The notes under the pieces were generated by a model that searched no databases, was not told the origin of the DNA, and saw only the letters and a list, made by a program, of their open reading frames with translations. Of a stretch of 64,000 bases of DNA, positions 43,558-52,560 are shown piece by piece. The translations under genes and the position numbers were made by a program. This stretch comes from Rhizobium sp. SL86 (lineage in GTDB: Bacteria > Pseudomonadota > Alphaproteobacteria > Rhizobiales > Rhizobiaceae). The DNA is taken from assembly GCF_026672545.1 (NCBI RefSeq), contig NZ_JAPPRJ010000009.1:372001-436000 (forward strand), in the 5' to 3' direction. Numbering within the stretch: position 1 is the stretch's first letter; each line of letters opens with the position of its first letter.

Positions 43558-43887
43558 TCAGCGTGCGCTCTGCGAGGGGCTGCCGGACGGGCGGGAGCGG
43601 GCGAGATTGTCACGCGGCAGTTCGGTCAGATCGTCCCAATTCGGACCATGGCCGAAGCCGGTCATCAGCCAGGAGGCCGCCACATCCAGCGCATCGGCGA
43701 TGATAAGAAGCCTGTCGAGACTTGGTGCCGCCCGGTCGTTTTCCCAGTATCGCACCGTATCCGGCGTGGAGTTGATGGCATGCGCCACCTGCTCGACCGT
43801 CAGGTTGCGGGCCTCGCGCGCGAGCGACATGCGCCCGCCCAGCGTATCGTCGGCATCGAAGCTCCAGCCGAACTCGTCGTTTCCCAT
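43558..43887 (-). CDS. XRE-family transcriptional regulator
   Basis: The 109-residue protein has a lambda-repressor-type helix-turn-helix at about residues 20-75 (SLAREARNLTVEQVAHAINS, RYWENDRAAPSLDRLLIIAD), followed by a short hydrophilic tail. GGAGGG precedes ATG 43887 by about six bases. It is a DNA-binding repressor or activator with no second domain. It sits between a small acidic ORF and the betaine transporter genes on the same strand, 87 bases downstream of the proX-like gene. Its target is not known. Confidence 0.85.
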   Translation of the reverse strand: MGNDEFGWSFDADDTLGGRMSLAREARNLTVEQVAHAINSTPDTVRYWENDRAAPSLDRLLIIADALDVAASWLMTGFGHGPNWDDLTELPRDNLARSRPSGSPSQSAR

Positions 43888-43973
43888 GGGAAACCCTCCA
43901 TGTGACATGGCCACTCTAACAGTCGATGGTATCCATGGCCGGTCGCGAAACGACCGGCCATGTCGCGCTTGGT

Positions 43974-44855
43974 TCAGTCTTCGCCGACCCAGGTCTTGAT
44001 CTGGTCCGGATGGTCCTTGATGTATTTGGCCACAGCCTCTTCGTAAGAGGTCTCCTGCGCGTTGAACATCGCCTGCTCCAGGTCGGAGATCGGCAACTTC
44101 ATGCGGGACAGGAAGTCGGCAACCTCTGGATTTTCGTCCTTGAAGCCGGTGCGTGCCAGGATGTCGACATGTTCGGCTTCACCGAGCGCCTTTTTCGGGT
44201 CGTCGAGGTAACGCAGCTTGTATTTGCCGAACATCCAGTGCGGGCTCCAGGAGGTGGCGACGAACCAGTCCTCGGACCGATAGGCACGATCGACGGTGGT
44301 CAGCATGCCCGCTTCGCTGGAGATCTGCAGTTTGTAGTCGGAAAGCTCATAGGCCTTCAGCGCCTCCTGCGACAGGCGGGTGAGGCCGGCGCCGGGATCG
44401 ATGCCCTGAACGGTGTTGCTGAGCTTTTCCTTAACCTCCGGCTTGTTGAGATCGGCAATCGACGCAATCTCGCTTTCCGGCACATAGGAGGGCACGACCC
44501 AGCCGAGTTTTGCGCCGTCATACACAGTGCCGAGCGTCTCGACCTGGCCTTCGACGCGCTTGTAATAATCGGCATGTGTCTGCGGCAGCCAGGCCATCAT
44601 CATAAAATCGAGGTCACCGCGGCTGACCCCTTGATAAAGGGGGGCGACATCGGTCTGCACCAGTTCGACCTTACGGCCGAGATCATCCTCGATGATCTTC
44701 GCGGCGAGCTTCGTGGCGAATTCCGCGTCCGACCAGGCCGACCAGCCGATCTTCACCGGCTCCTTGTCCTGGGCGACAGCGATGGTGGCGGTTCCGCTGG
44801 CGAGAACCGCAGCGAGCCCGATGGTTGCGCCGAGCGACGCGATTGTCTTGAACAT
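43974..44855 (-). CDS. proX: betaine-type ABC transporter solute-binding protein
   Basis: The 293-residue protein has a signal peptide (about 1-28, ending AVAQ-D) and the OpuAC/ProX fold: IGWSAWSDAEFATKLAAKI, MMAWLPQTHADYY and DWFVATSWSPHWMFGKY include the aromatic residues likely to cage a quaternary ammonium group. Glycine betaine, proline betaine or choline are probable ligands. AAGGAGC lies before the ATG. It is the third gene of the V-W-X operon, 54 bases after proW. The gene name follows the ABC transporter type, not a demonstrated substrate. Confidence 0.85.
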   Translation of the reverse strand: MFKTIASLGATIGLAAVLASGTATIAVAQDKEPVKIGWSAWSDAEFATKLAAKIIEDDLGRKVELVQTDVAPLYQGVSRGDLDFMMMAWLPQTHADYYKRVEGQVETLGTVYDGAKLGWVVPSYVPESEIASIADLNKPEVKEKLSNTVQGIDPGAGLTRLSQEALKAYELSDYKLQISSEAGMLTTVDRAYRSEDWFVATSWSPHWMFGKYKLRYLDDPKKALGEAEHVDILARTGFKDENPEVADFLSRMKLPISDLEQAMFNAQETSYEEAVAKYIKDHPDQIKTWVGED

Positions 44856-44909
44856 GGTTGCTCCTTTTCTTCAAAGGTTCGCATTCGGCGGGGTCCACCC
44901 CGCCCTCGA

Positions 44910-45803
44910 TCAGACGGAGGTCGCGGTGCGCGGCTGCGCAACCTTGGTCTCCGCTGGTTTCCAGGCAAAGAGCGAGCGCAGGCTGCTGCGTTCCTTGCCC
45001 AAACTCTGGGTGATGCGGTCGAGGATGACCGCGAGAATGACGACGGCAAGGCCGCCCTCGAAGCCGGTGCCCACATCCAGCCGCTGGATGCCGGTCAGAA
45101 CCGTGTTGCCGATGCCGCCGGCGCCGATCATCGAGGCGATCACCACCATCGACAGAGACAGCATGATCGTCTGGTTGATGCCGGCCATGATGGAGGGCAG
45201 GGCGTTCGGCAATTGCACCTTGAACAACAGCTGTGACGCGGTGCAGCCAAAAGCCTGGCCCGCTTCGATGAATTCGCCATGCACCTGGCGGATGCCGAGA
45301 TTGGTAAGCCGCACCACAGGCGGCATGGCGAAGATGACGGTCGCAATCGTGCCGGGCACCGCGCCGAGGCCGAAAAACATCGCGGCCGGGATCAGGTAAA
45401 CGAAAGCCGGCATGGTCTGCATCAGGTCAAGCACCGGACGTATGCCGGCGGCAACCGTATCCTTGCGCGCCATGGCAATGCCGAGCGGTAGGCCGATGAT
45501 CATCGCAATCAGCGTCGAGGCAATCACGAGCGACAGCGTTTCCATGGTCGCCGCCCAGAGCCCCATATGCTGGACGAGCCAGAGCGAGATGCCGGTAAAG
45601 ACGGCAAAACCGAAACCGACACGCCATAAGGACAGCGCAACGAAGATCGCAATGCCGAGCGGCATCGGCAGGGCAGCCAGCAGATCAAGGATGCCGCCTG
45701 TGACGAAGCCGATGGCGGCTGCGATCGCGTCGAGGGCAGGCGAAAGGTTGTCGAGAATGTAATTGACGATGGCATCGACACCGTCACCGATTTCGAAGTT
45801 CAT
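44910..45803 (-). CDS. proW: betaine-type ABC transporter permease
   Basis: The 297-residue inner-membrane protein has six or seven hydrophobic segments and the permease loop QAFGCTASQLLFKVQLPNAL that contacts the ATPase, as in ProW/OpuAB. ATG 45803 is chosen over a GTG three codons upstream because GAGGTG lies at a good distance. It follows proV by 24 bases. The N-terminal hydrophobic region is longer than in short OpuAB proteins. It forms the pore through which the ligand of the ProX-like protein enters. Confidence 0.88.
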   Translation of the reverse strand: MNFEIGDGVDAIVNYILDNLSPALDAIAAAIGFVTGGILDLLAALPMPLGIAIFVALSLWRVGFGFAVFTGISLWLVQHMGLWAATMETLSLVIASTLIAMIIGLPLGIAMARKDTVAAGIRPVLDLMQTMPAFVYLIPAAMFFGLGAVPGTIATVIFAMPPVVRLTNLGIRQVHGEFIEAGQAFGCTASQLLFKVQLPNALPSIMAGINQTIMLSLSMVVIASMIGAGGIGNTVLTGIQRLDVGTGFEGGLAVVILAVILDRITQSLGKERSSLRSLFAWKPAETKVAQPRTATSV

Positions 45804-45827
45804 GAAGGTCACCTCTCTGTGTCGCGA

Positions 45828-47060
45828 TCAGCTTGCGCGATCGAGCGTTTCAAGCAGGGCGGATTTGCTGATGGAGCCGACATAACGGCGGCGGGCATCG
45901 ATGACCGGCACGGGCCAGGGGCTGGAGGCGACACGCCCCAGCACGTTTGACAGCGGCTCGTCGGCCGGAATGGCCTCAACCTCGCTGAGGAAGGCGGCAC
46001 GGTAGGGGTCCGGATCCTTGTCGCGCAGCTTCTCGATGAGAGAGGTGCGGCTGACAATGCCGTGATAACTGCGATCACGGCCAAGGATGATCGCATAATC
46101 GCGATCGTAGCTTTTCATGCGCTCCAGCGCGGCGGCAGCCGAAACGCCCTGGCGTTCGATGATCGTCACCTGCGTCTGGCGTGCCACGTCGCCGGCTTTG
46201 AAGACTTGGCTGACATCCACGTTGCGGAAGAAGGAGCGCACATAATCGTTGGCCGGGTTCATGACGATCTCGTCCGGCGTGCCGACCTGGATGACGGCGC
46301 CGTCCTGCATGATGCAGATCCGATCGCCGATCCGCATGGCCTCGTCCAGATCGTGGCTGACGAAAACGATGGTGCGGCTGTGCTCCGATTGCAGGCGGAC
46401 AAGTTCATCCTGCATCTCGGTTCGGATCAGCGGATCTAGCGCGGAAAAGGCCTCGTCCATCAGAAGGATGGTCGGTTCGCTCGCCAAGGCGCGAGCGAGT
46501 CCGACACGCTGTTTCATGCCCCCGGAGAGCTGGTCCGGACGGCTGTCGGCATAACCGGACAGACCGACGGCTTCGAGCGCGGCGAGCGCGCGTTTTTTGC
46601 GCTCCTCTTCGCCCATGCCCGCGATTTCCAGGCCGAACGCCGCATTGTTGATCACCGTGCGGTTGGGCAGCAGCGCAAAGGACTGGAAGACCATGCTGAT
46701 GTCGCGGCGGCGAAGCGCAATGAGCTCCTGCCGCGACATGCGCGTGATATCCTTGCCATCGATCTCGATGACACCGTCCGTCGGCTCGATCAGACGGTTC
46801 AGCAGGCGCAACAGCGTCGATTTGCCGGAACCGGACAGGCCCATGATGACGAAGATTTCGCCGGGGAAAATGTCGAAGCTGGCGTCGACGACGCCGATGG
46901 AATTGCCGGTTTCGGCGTGAACCTCGGCCTTCGACTTGCCGGTTCTATAAAGGTCGAGCGCCTTTTCCGGCCGCTCGCCAAACACTTTGAAGACGGATTT
47001 CAGACTGATCTTGGGCGTTCCGGCTTTCGCCGTCCCGTCGGTTTCAGTTGTCATAGCCAT
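45828..47060 (-). CDS. proV: betaine-type ABC transporter ATPase with CBS pair
   Basis: The 410-residue ATPase has Walker A GLSGSGKST, the ABC signature LSGGMKQRVGLARAL, Walker B ILLMDEAFSALD and the switch His in VFVSHDLDEA. Two CBS domains follow (about 290-345 and 350-405), as in OpuAA/ProV where they sense ionic strength or nucleotides. An N-terminal stretch of about 25 residues precedes the core. The start is taken as ATG 47060; an ATG two codons later (47054) may be used instead. Uptake of betaine-type osmoprotectants is expected. Confidence 0.9.
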   Translation of the reverse strand: MAMTTETDGTAKAGTPKISLKSVFKVFGERPEKALDLYRTGKSKAEVHAETGNSIGVVDASFDIFPGEIFVIMGLSGSGKSTLLRLLNRLIEPTDGVIEIDGKDITRMSRQELIALRRRDISMVFQSFALLPNRTVINNAAFGLEIAGMGEEERKKRALAALEAVGLSGYADSRPDQLSGGMKQRVGLARALASEPTILLMDEAFSALDPLIRTEMQDELVRLQSEHSRTIVFVSHDLDEAMRIGDRICIMQDGAVIQVGTPDEIVMNPANDYVRSFFRNVDVSQVFKAGDVARQTQVTIIERQGVSAAAALERMKSYDRDYAIILGRDRSYHGIVSRTSLIEKLRDKDPDPYRAAFLSEVEAIPADEPLSNVLGRVASSPWPVPVIDARRRYVGSISKSALLETLDRAS

Positions 47061-47522
47061 AAGCAATCAAGCCCCCGGCTCGGTAGCTGGGGAACGCTCC
47101 TTTATTGGCGAAAGGTTCATCACCGGCGGCCCTTGCGAGCAGCCGGGAGAACGCGATCTGTTTTCGTTCACGGCAGAACTGCCGCAGTGTCCGTGCTGGT
47201 AGGCTGCCGGGGCATGAAGCGCTCGATCCGGCAGCAGAATAATCACAAAAGCGCCTTTCGACCGAATGTCACGGCAAGACAGCGCTTGTGTGTCTCTAGA
47301 TATAGTCCGAAAGTTCCAAAGTCCATGAAAAAATCTAGATTTTGTGTGTTGGGGGCGGGTAGGTGGGGCCACCATGTCGCTTATCGGCCAGGAATCCTGC
47401 CGCAATTACAACACCTTCCGGCACGCGCGCGGGAGAGACACAAGCAAGGACGGGCTTCGGAACTGGCGACGAATCCTGTATCTGCCTAGGCAGAAGATCT
47501 TCGAATCTGTAATGGATCGGGT
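47061..47522. other. 462-bp spacer upstream of proV
   Basis: No gene is supported here. Dyads include CGGCAG-AA-CTGCCG (47171-47184) and the TCTAGAT repeat pair described separately. A 50-codon plus-strand frame ending on the next ATG has no ribosome binding site. Confidence 0.5.
47295..47339. promoter_or_regulatory. three 8-bp repeats inside a TCTAGAT inverted repeat
   Basis: AGTCCGAA, AGTTCCAA and AGTCCATG follow head to tail at 47304-47327. TCTAGAT (47295-47301) and ATCTAGA (47333-47339) flank them as inverted arms. This is a likely control region for proVWX or the divergent 47523 gene. Confidence 0.4.
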
Positions 47523-47732
47523 ATGAGCAACGTCATCAAATTCGAAAAGCCGAAACCGGAAAAGGCGCCCAAAACCGGGGCGCCGAAATCCGGTCCACCG
47601 AAATGGCGCCCGCCGCAGATCGGGCGGTCCCTGGCGATCGTCATCATTCTGGCGCTGTTTGCCGCGGCCTGGGCGTATTTCCAGTTCGTCGAACCGCAAC
47701 TCGGCGGCTCGATTCCCGGCGCATCGTTGTGA
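47523..47732 (+). CDS. small single-pass membrane protein
   Basis: The 69-residue protein has a basic, proline-rich N-terminus (KFEKPKPEKAPKTGAPKSG) followed by one membrane segment (about 36-56, SLAIVIILALFAAAWAYF). The topology is probably N-in. I recall comparable short proteins from Rhizobiaceae. It overlaps the next gene by four bases (GTGA), so the two are co-translated. Function is unknown. Confidence 0.7.
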   Translation: MSNVIKFEKPKPEKAPKTGAPKSGPPKWRPPQIGRSLAIVIILALFAAAWAYFQFVEPQLGGSIPGASL

Positions 47733-48118
47733 CGTCGGTGAGAAGCGGTGACACCTCGACCACGGCGGACATCCTGTTGCCGGTCGAACGGCAGCTAGAC
47801 GCTTACAATGCCCGCGACATTGACGCCTTCATGCTCTGGTGGGCGGACGACTGCCAGTACTACGCGTTTCCCAATACGCTTCTGGCCTCCAGCGCCGCCG
47901 AAATCCGCGCGCGCCATGTCGAACGTTTCCGCGAACCGGACCTCTACGGCAAACTCATCCAGCGCGCCTGCGTCGGCAATCTCGTGATGGATCATGAGGT
48001 CGTCACGCGCAATTTTCCGGAGGGCAAGGGCGAAGTAGACGTGATCTGCCTCTACGAGGTGTCGGAGGGCAAGATTGCCAAGGCCTGGTTCAAGCTAGGC
48101 GAGCCAAGGATCTTTTAG
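47729..48118 (+). CDS. NTF2-fold (SnoaL-like) protein
   Basis: The 129-residue protein fits the nuclear-transport-factor-2-like superfamily: RQLDAYNARDIDAFMLWWADD, the ASSAAEIRARHVERF helix and ICLYEVSEGKIAKAWFKLG. Such proteins may be small isomerases, dehydratases or ligand-binding proteins. The start is GTG at 47729, overlapping the previous stop by four bases. No conserved catalytic set can be named with confidence. It is expected to be cytosolic and may work with the small membrane protein upstream. Confidence 0.78.
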   Translation: MTSVRSGDTSTTADILLPVERQLDAYNARDIDAFMLWWADDCQYYAFPNTLLASSAAEIRARHVERFREPDLYGKLIQRACVGNLVMDHEVVTRNFPEGKGEVDVICLYEVSEGKIAKAWFKLGEPRIF

Positions 48119-48248
48119 CAGCAGGGCATTCGACGACCGTGCTGCACTTGGGAATAGAATATACCCTGTCCAGATCCAAATGCAGGATAAGGTAGATTAT
48201 GGAACAAAGCCATATCTGCAACCCACAGAATGGCTTGCCGCCGCCGCC

Positions 48249-49076
48249 TCAGGTCAGGTCGAACTCGAAGCACATCCCGTCATAGGCCGGCTCCACATGC
48301 GCCGGTGTCTCGTCCAGCACCGTGCGGTAGTCCAGCGGAATATGCATGTGGGTCAGGATGGCGCGTTTTGGCTTCAGCTGATCAATCCAGGTCAACGCCT
48401 GGTCGAGCGATAGATGGCTCGGATGCGGCCGGTACTGAAGTGCATCGATGATCAGCACGTCGAGATCCTGAAGCGCTGCGACACTCTCGTCCGGAAAGTC
48501 GCTCACATCGCTGCAATAGGCCACGTTGCCGATGCGAAAGCCGAGTGACTCGATATCGCCGTGCACCTGTCGATGCGCCTTAAAGGACAGCGCGCCGCCC
48601 GGCCCGCTGACGGTGATCGGCTGCGCCAGATCCTCGATCAGCCGCGGTTCGACGATCGGCGGATAATTGCCGCCCGGCGGCGTTTCCAGGCAATATCCGA
48701 ATCCCTGTCGGATGCGCGCCATGGTGACTGGATCGGCGAAGATCGGGATGCGCATGCGCTGTGAATGAAAATAGCCACGCACGTCATCGATCCCGTGCAG
48801 GTGATCGGCATGCGCATGCGTGTAGAGCACGGCGTCGATCCGGGTGACGCCGGCGGAAATCATCTGCTCGCGAAAATCCGGTCCCGTGTCGATGACGACC
48901 GTGGTCGTCGCGCCGTCCGGGGCGATCTGCTCGACGAGGAAGGCAGCGCGCCGGCGGCGGTTGCGTGGCTCGGTGGGATCGCAGGCGCCCCAGTCGCCAT
49001 CGAGCCGCGGCACACCCGGCGACGAGGCGCAGCCAAGGATGGTGAACCGCTGCCGCAGACCCGCCACCGGTCTCAC
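48249..49076 (-). CDS. MBL-fold hydrolase (PhnP-like)
   Basis: The 275-residue protein has the metallo-beta-lactamase fold with the metal ligands THAHADHLHGIDD, and the N-terminal LGCASSPGVPR that marks the PhnP-like phosphodiesterase branch. It is cytosolic and should use two divalent metals to hydrolyse phosphodiester or related bonds. The start is GTG at 49076, overlapping the tatD stop by four bases (GTGA), so the two are coupled. The longer open frame upstream overlaps tatD and is not real. Confidence 0.88.
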   Translation of the reverse strand: MRPVAGLRQRFTILGCASSPGVPRLDGDWGACDPTEPRNRRRRAAFLVEQIAPDGATTTVVIDTGPDFREQMISAGVTRIDAVLYTHAHADHLHGIDDVRGYFHSQRMRIPIFADPVTMARIRQGFGYCLETPPGGNYPPIVEPRLIEDLAQPITVSGPGGALSFKAHRQVHGDIESLGFRIGNVAYCSDVSDFPDESVAALQDLDVLIIDALQYRPHPSHLSLDQALTWIDQLKPKRAILTHMHIPLDYRTVLDETPAHVEPAYDGMCFEFDLT

Positions 49077-49855
49077 ACCCTGGTCATCTTCGAAAAGCAG
49101 CGGAAGGCATTCTCCGTGGTGATGCCGGCCATCTCCTCGTAGGAAACGCCCTTCACCTCCGCCAGAACCTCTGCCGTGTTGACCACATAGGACGGCTCGT
49201 TGCGTTTGCCGCGCCAGCGTTTCGGCGCAAGATAGGGTGCGTCGGTCTCCACCAGCAGCCGGTCGAGCGGCACTGTCTTGGCGATCTCCCGGATCTCTTC
49301 GGATTTCGGAAATGTCAGGATGCCGGAAAAGGAGATGTAACCGCCAAGCGCCACACCACAATCGGCCAGCGCCTGGCCGGCGGAAAAGCAGTGCAGGATG
49401 AAGGGGAAGGCGCCCTTCCCCGTTTCCTCGGTCAGGATCGCCGCCATGTCCTCGTCGGCGCTGCGGCTGTGGATGACGAGCGGCAGCTGCGTGCGCCGCG
49501 CTGCCTCGATATGCCGGCGAAAGCCTGTCTGCTGGTCGGCGGGCGTCTGCGTGTCATAGAAATAATCGAGGCCCGCCTCGCCGATTGCGACGATCTTGTC
49601 GTGGTTTTCGGCGAGTTGCACCAGATCGTCGGCGGTGACGTCGAGTTCCTCATTGGCATTGTTCGGATGCGTGCCGACCGAACAGAACACCGAGGGATAA
49701 CGTTCCGTCAGGGCCAGAAGCGTCGGCAGCTTCTTCACGCGCGTCGAGATCGTCACCATCTGGGCGACACCCGCCGCATGGGCGCGCGCCACCAACGCGT
49801 CGCGTTCGGCGTCGAAATCGGCAAAATCCAGATGGCAGTGGGTATCGATCAGCAT
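49073..49855 (-). CDS. tatD: TatD-family metal-dependent DNase
   Basis: The 260-residue TIM-barrel hydrolase has the metal-binding elements IDTHCHLD, GTHP, EAGLDYFYD, the HSRSADED histidine and ETDAPYLAPKRWRGKRNEP, as in TatD/YcfH. The family has 3'-exonuclease or DNase activity in some members. The start at 49855 opens on MLIDTHCHL, four bases after metG; the longer frame from 49888 overlaps metG. It lies in the tmk-holB-metG-tatD-MBL run. Confidence 0.94.
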   Translation of the reverse strand: MLIDTHCHLDFADFDAERDALVARAHAAGVAQMVTISTRVKKLPTLLALTERYPSVFCSVGTHPNNANEELDVTADDLVQLAENHDKIVAIGEAGLDYFYDTQTPADQQTGFRRHIEAARRTQLPLVIHSRSADEDMAAILTEETGKGAFPFILHCFSAGQALADCGVALGGYISFSGILTFPKSEEIREIAKTVPLDRLLVETDAPYLAPKRWRGKRNEPSYVVNTAEVLAEVKGVSYEEMAGITTENAFRCFSKMTRV

Positions 49856-49859
49856 AATC

Positions 49860-51419
49860 TCAGGCCTTGTCGGCGTCCGGCGCCACATAGCGCGGGAAAA
49901 CCGGCGAGGGAGCCGGCAGTTCCGTGCCGGGTTTCAGGCGACCCGCCTCGCCCAGCTTAGAAAACACACGGTCTTCCTCGGCAACGGCCACCAGATCGAG
50001 AATCTTGGCGGCGGATTGCGGCATGATCGGCTGGAACAGGATGGCGATTTCGCGCACGACCTCGGCGGTCACCCACAGCACCGTTTCCATGCGCGGCACA
50101 TCTGTCTTGCGCAGCACCCAGGGCTCCTGGGCGGCGAAATAGCGGTCGGCCTCGTTGACGATGTTGATCACGGCTGCCACCGCCTTGTGGATCTGCTGGC
50201 GGCCCACTTCCTCGCGGCAGATGGCGATTGCCTCGTCGGCGGTGGCGAGAATCGCCTTGTCGGCCTCCGTCAGCGCGCCCGGCTGCGGCACCCTGCCCTC
50301 GCAGTTCTTGTTGATCATCGACAGCGAGCGCGAGGCAAGATTGCCGATGCCGTTGGCGAGGTCGGCGTTGATGCGGGTGGCAATACCTTCTTCCGAATAG
50401 CTGCCGTCCTGGCCGAAGGAGACTTCGCGCAGGAAGAAATAACGCACCTGGTCGAGGCCGAAATGGTTCACGAGGTTGACCGGATCCACCACGTTGCCCA
50501 GCGACTTCGACATCTTCTCGCCCTTGTTGAGCAGGAAGCCGTGGGCGTAGACGCGTTTCGGCAGCGGCAGGCCGGCCGACATCAGGAAAGCCGGCCAGTA
50601 GACGGCGTGAAAACGGATGATGTCCTTGCCGATGATATGCGCATCCGCCGGCCAATATTTGGCGCGTGGGCCGTTCTGGTCTTCGACATAACCGGTGGCG
50701 GTGATGTAGTTGGTCAGCGCATCGACCCAGACATACATTACGTGCTTGTCGTCGTCCGGCACCTTGATGCCCCAGTCGAAGGTCGTGCGCGAGATCGACA
50801 GATCCTTGAGACCCGACTTGACGAAGGACATGACCTCGTTGCGGCGCTCGGAAGGGCCGATGAAATCCGGCTGATCCTCGTAGAGCTTCAGGAGTTTGTC
50901 TTCATAGGCCGAGAGCTTGAAGAAATAGCTTTCCTCTTCCACCCATTCGACCGGCGTGCCCTGCGGTCCGTACCGCACGCCATCGGCGCGCAGTTCGGTT
51001 TCCTCTTCCTGGTAATAGGCCTCGTCGCGGACCGAATACCAGCCGGCATAGCTGTCCTTGTAGATATCGCCATTGGCGGCCATCCGGCGCCAGACCTCCT
51101 GCACCGTCACGTGGTGACGCTGTTCGGTGGTGCGGATGAAATCGTCGTTCGAAGCGTTGAGCAACTTGCCCATGGCGCGGAATTCGTTCGAATTGCGCTC
51201 GGCAAGTGCCTCCGGGGTAATCCCCTCGTTGCGGGCCGTCTGCTGCATCTTCTGGCCATGCTCGTCCGTCCCGGTCAGGAAGAACACATCCTTGCCGTCG
51301 AGCCTTTGGAAACGCGCCATGGCGTCGGTCGCAATCAGCTCATAGGCATGGCCGATATGCGGCTTGCCGTTCGGATAGGAGATGGCGGTCGTGATGTAAT
51401 AGGGGGTCTTCGTGGACAT
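49860..51419 (-). CDS. metG: methionyl-tRNA synthetase
   Basis: The 519-residue class I synthetase has the HIGH-type motif YPNGKPHIGHAYE and the KMSKS loop GEKMSKSLGN. It is the compact form: no zinc-knuckle CxxC pairs are seen and there is no C-terminal tRNA-binding domain, so it is the MetG2 type. The anticodon-binding helical domain fills the last third. ATG 51419 is taken as start; three codons upstream is also open. It starts 112 bases after holB. Methionine charging supports initiation and elongation. Confidence 0.95.
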   Translation of the reverse strand: MSTKTPYYITTAISYPNGKPHIGHAYELIATDAMARFQRLDGKDVFFLTGTDEHGQKMQQTARNEGITPEALAERNSNEFRAMGKLLNASNDDFIRTTEQRHHVTVQEVWRRMAANGDIYKDSYAGWYSVRDEAYYQEEETELRADGVRYGPQGTPVEWVEEESYFFKLSAYEDKLLKLYEDQPDFIGPSERRNEVMSFVKSGLKDLSISRTTFDWGIKVPDDDKHVMYVWVDALTNYITATGYVEDQNGPRAKYWPADAHIIGKDIIRFHAVYWPAFLMSAGLPLPKRVYAHGFLLNKGEKMSKSLGNVVDPVNLVNHFGLDQVRYFFLREVSFGQDGSYSEEGIATRINADLANGIGNLASRSLSMINKNCEGRVPQPGALTEADKAILATADEAIAICREEVGRQQIHKAVAAVINIVNEADRYFAAQEPWVLRKTDVPRMETVLWVTAEVVREIAILFQPIMPQSAAKILDLVAVAEEDRVFSKLGEAGRLKPGTELPAPSPVFPRYVAPDADKA

Positions 51420-51531
51420 TGCGGCCAGCATTACCGTTCTTGTTCAGGGTCTCAGGTCCCGCGTCTTAAACCAAGTTTCGCGGATGCGAAACAGCAAGTT
51501 TCCGTTTGCGCCACCGACCGCCCTGCCCTGG

Positions 51532-52560
51532 TCAGCGGGCGATGTCTTCAAGGAGCGACAGGATCGTTTGCTTGCGGTCGAGATTATAGGCCTGCGAGAT
51601 GCCGATCCGCTCGCCGATCTCGGACGAGAGCCGGGAGGCGCGGTCGGCGGCCATCAGATCGCCGGAGAGTGCCGCGTGGCGTGCCCGCTCCATCAGGTGA
51701 TCGCGCAGGTGATCGAGGAAAAAGCCGAAGATCACGTCATTGTCCTTGGCCGACAACACATCGGAGAGACGGTGCATCGCCCGCCGTGCCGCAGGGCCCG
51801 AGGCGCGCAGCATCTCGTCGAAGGCGGAAATGATCTCCGTGCCGCCATAATTCATCAGCTTCAGCGCCTGTGCCACGCTGCCGCCGGCCGCGTTCAGCAC
51901 TTCTTCCGCCGTCCGCCCGCCATCGGGCGCAAGGCCAAGGGCGGAGAGCGCCAGCGTCAGATCCTCCCTGCCGAGAGGAGCAAGCTTCAGCGGCAGGCAG
52001 CGCGAGCGGATCGTCGGCAGAAGTTTTCCCGGCGCATGGCTCAGCACCAGGAACAACGAACGTTTCGGTGGCTCCTCGAGGATCTTCAGGATGGCGTTCG
52101 CCGCATTGCGGTTGAGATCGTCCGCCGGATCGATGATGACGATGCGCCAGTTGCCGGTGCCGGAGGTCTGCGAGAAGAAATGTCCTGCCCGGCGCACTTC
52201 GTCGACGGTGATGGCGGTCTTCACCTTGCCGGTCTTTTCATCCACAGGGCGCGTCAGATGCAGGAGGTTATGCGAGGCGCCCGAGGCGATCTGCCGGCTG
52301 ACGGGCGACTGCGGATCCGGATCGGCAAGCTCTTCGGGCGCGGTGGCGGGATCCGGATGGGACAGCACATGATTGGCGAACCGGAAGGCAAGCGTTGCCT
52401 TGCCGATTCCTTCCGGCCCCTCGATCAGGATGGCATGATGGCTGCGGCCGGAACGGTAGAACCGCGACAGGAAGGCTTCCGCCTCTTCATGCCCGAACAG
52501 ATGCGAATTCAGTTGCGGCGGCACCGCACCGTCGAGAACGCCAGGCAATTGTTCGCTCAT
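51532..52560 (-). CDS. holB: DNA polymerase III subunit delta'
   Basis: The 342-residue clamp-loader subunit has the AAA+ fold, with the P-loop-like EGPEGIGKATLAFRFANH, and the sensor-region ENNAANAILKILEEPP-like segment (NRNAANAILKILEEPP). It works with DnaX and HolA in loading the beta clamp. Its ATG overlaps the tmk stop by four bases (ATGA), a pairing seen in many bacteria. The zinc-binding cysteines of some delta' proteins are not evident here. Confidence 0.92.
   Translation of the reverse strand: MSEQLPGVLDGAVPPQLNSHLFGHEEAEAFLSRFYRSGRSHHAILIEGPEGIGKATLAFRFANHVLSHPDPATAPEELADPDPQSPVSRQIASGASHNLLHLTRPVDEKTGKVKTAITVDEVRRAGHFFSQTSGTGNWRIVIIDPADDLNRNAANAILKILEEPPKRSLFLVLSHAPGKLLPTIRSRCLPLKLAPLGREDLTLALSALGLAPDGGRTAEEVLNAAGGSVAQALKLMNYGGTEIISAFDEMLRASGPAARRAMHRLSDVLSAKDNDVIFGFFLDHLRDHLMERARHAALSGDLMAADRASRLSSEIGERIGISQAYNLDRKQTILSLLEDIAR

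Noticed and set aside
47344..47526. Short plus-strand frame ending in ATGA of the next gene
   Set aside because: No ribosome binding site and no recognisable sequence, so the overlap is probably accidental.
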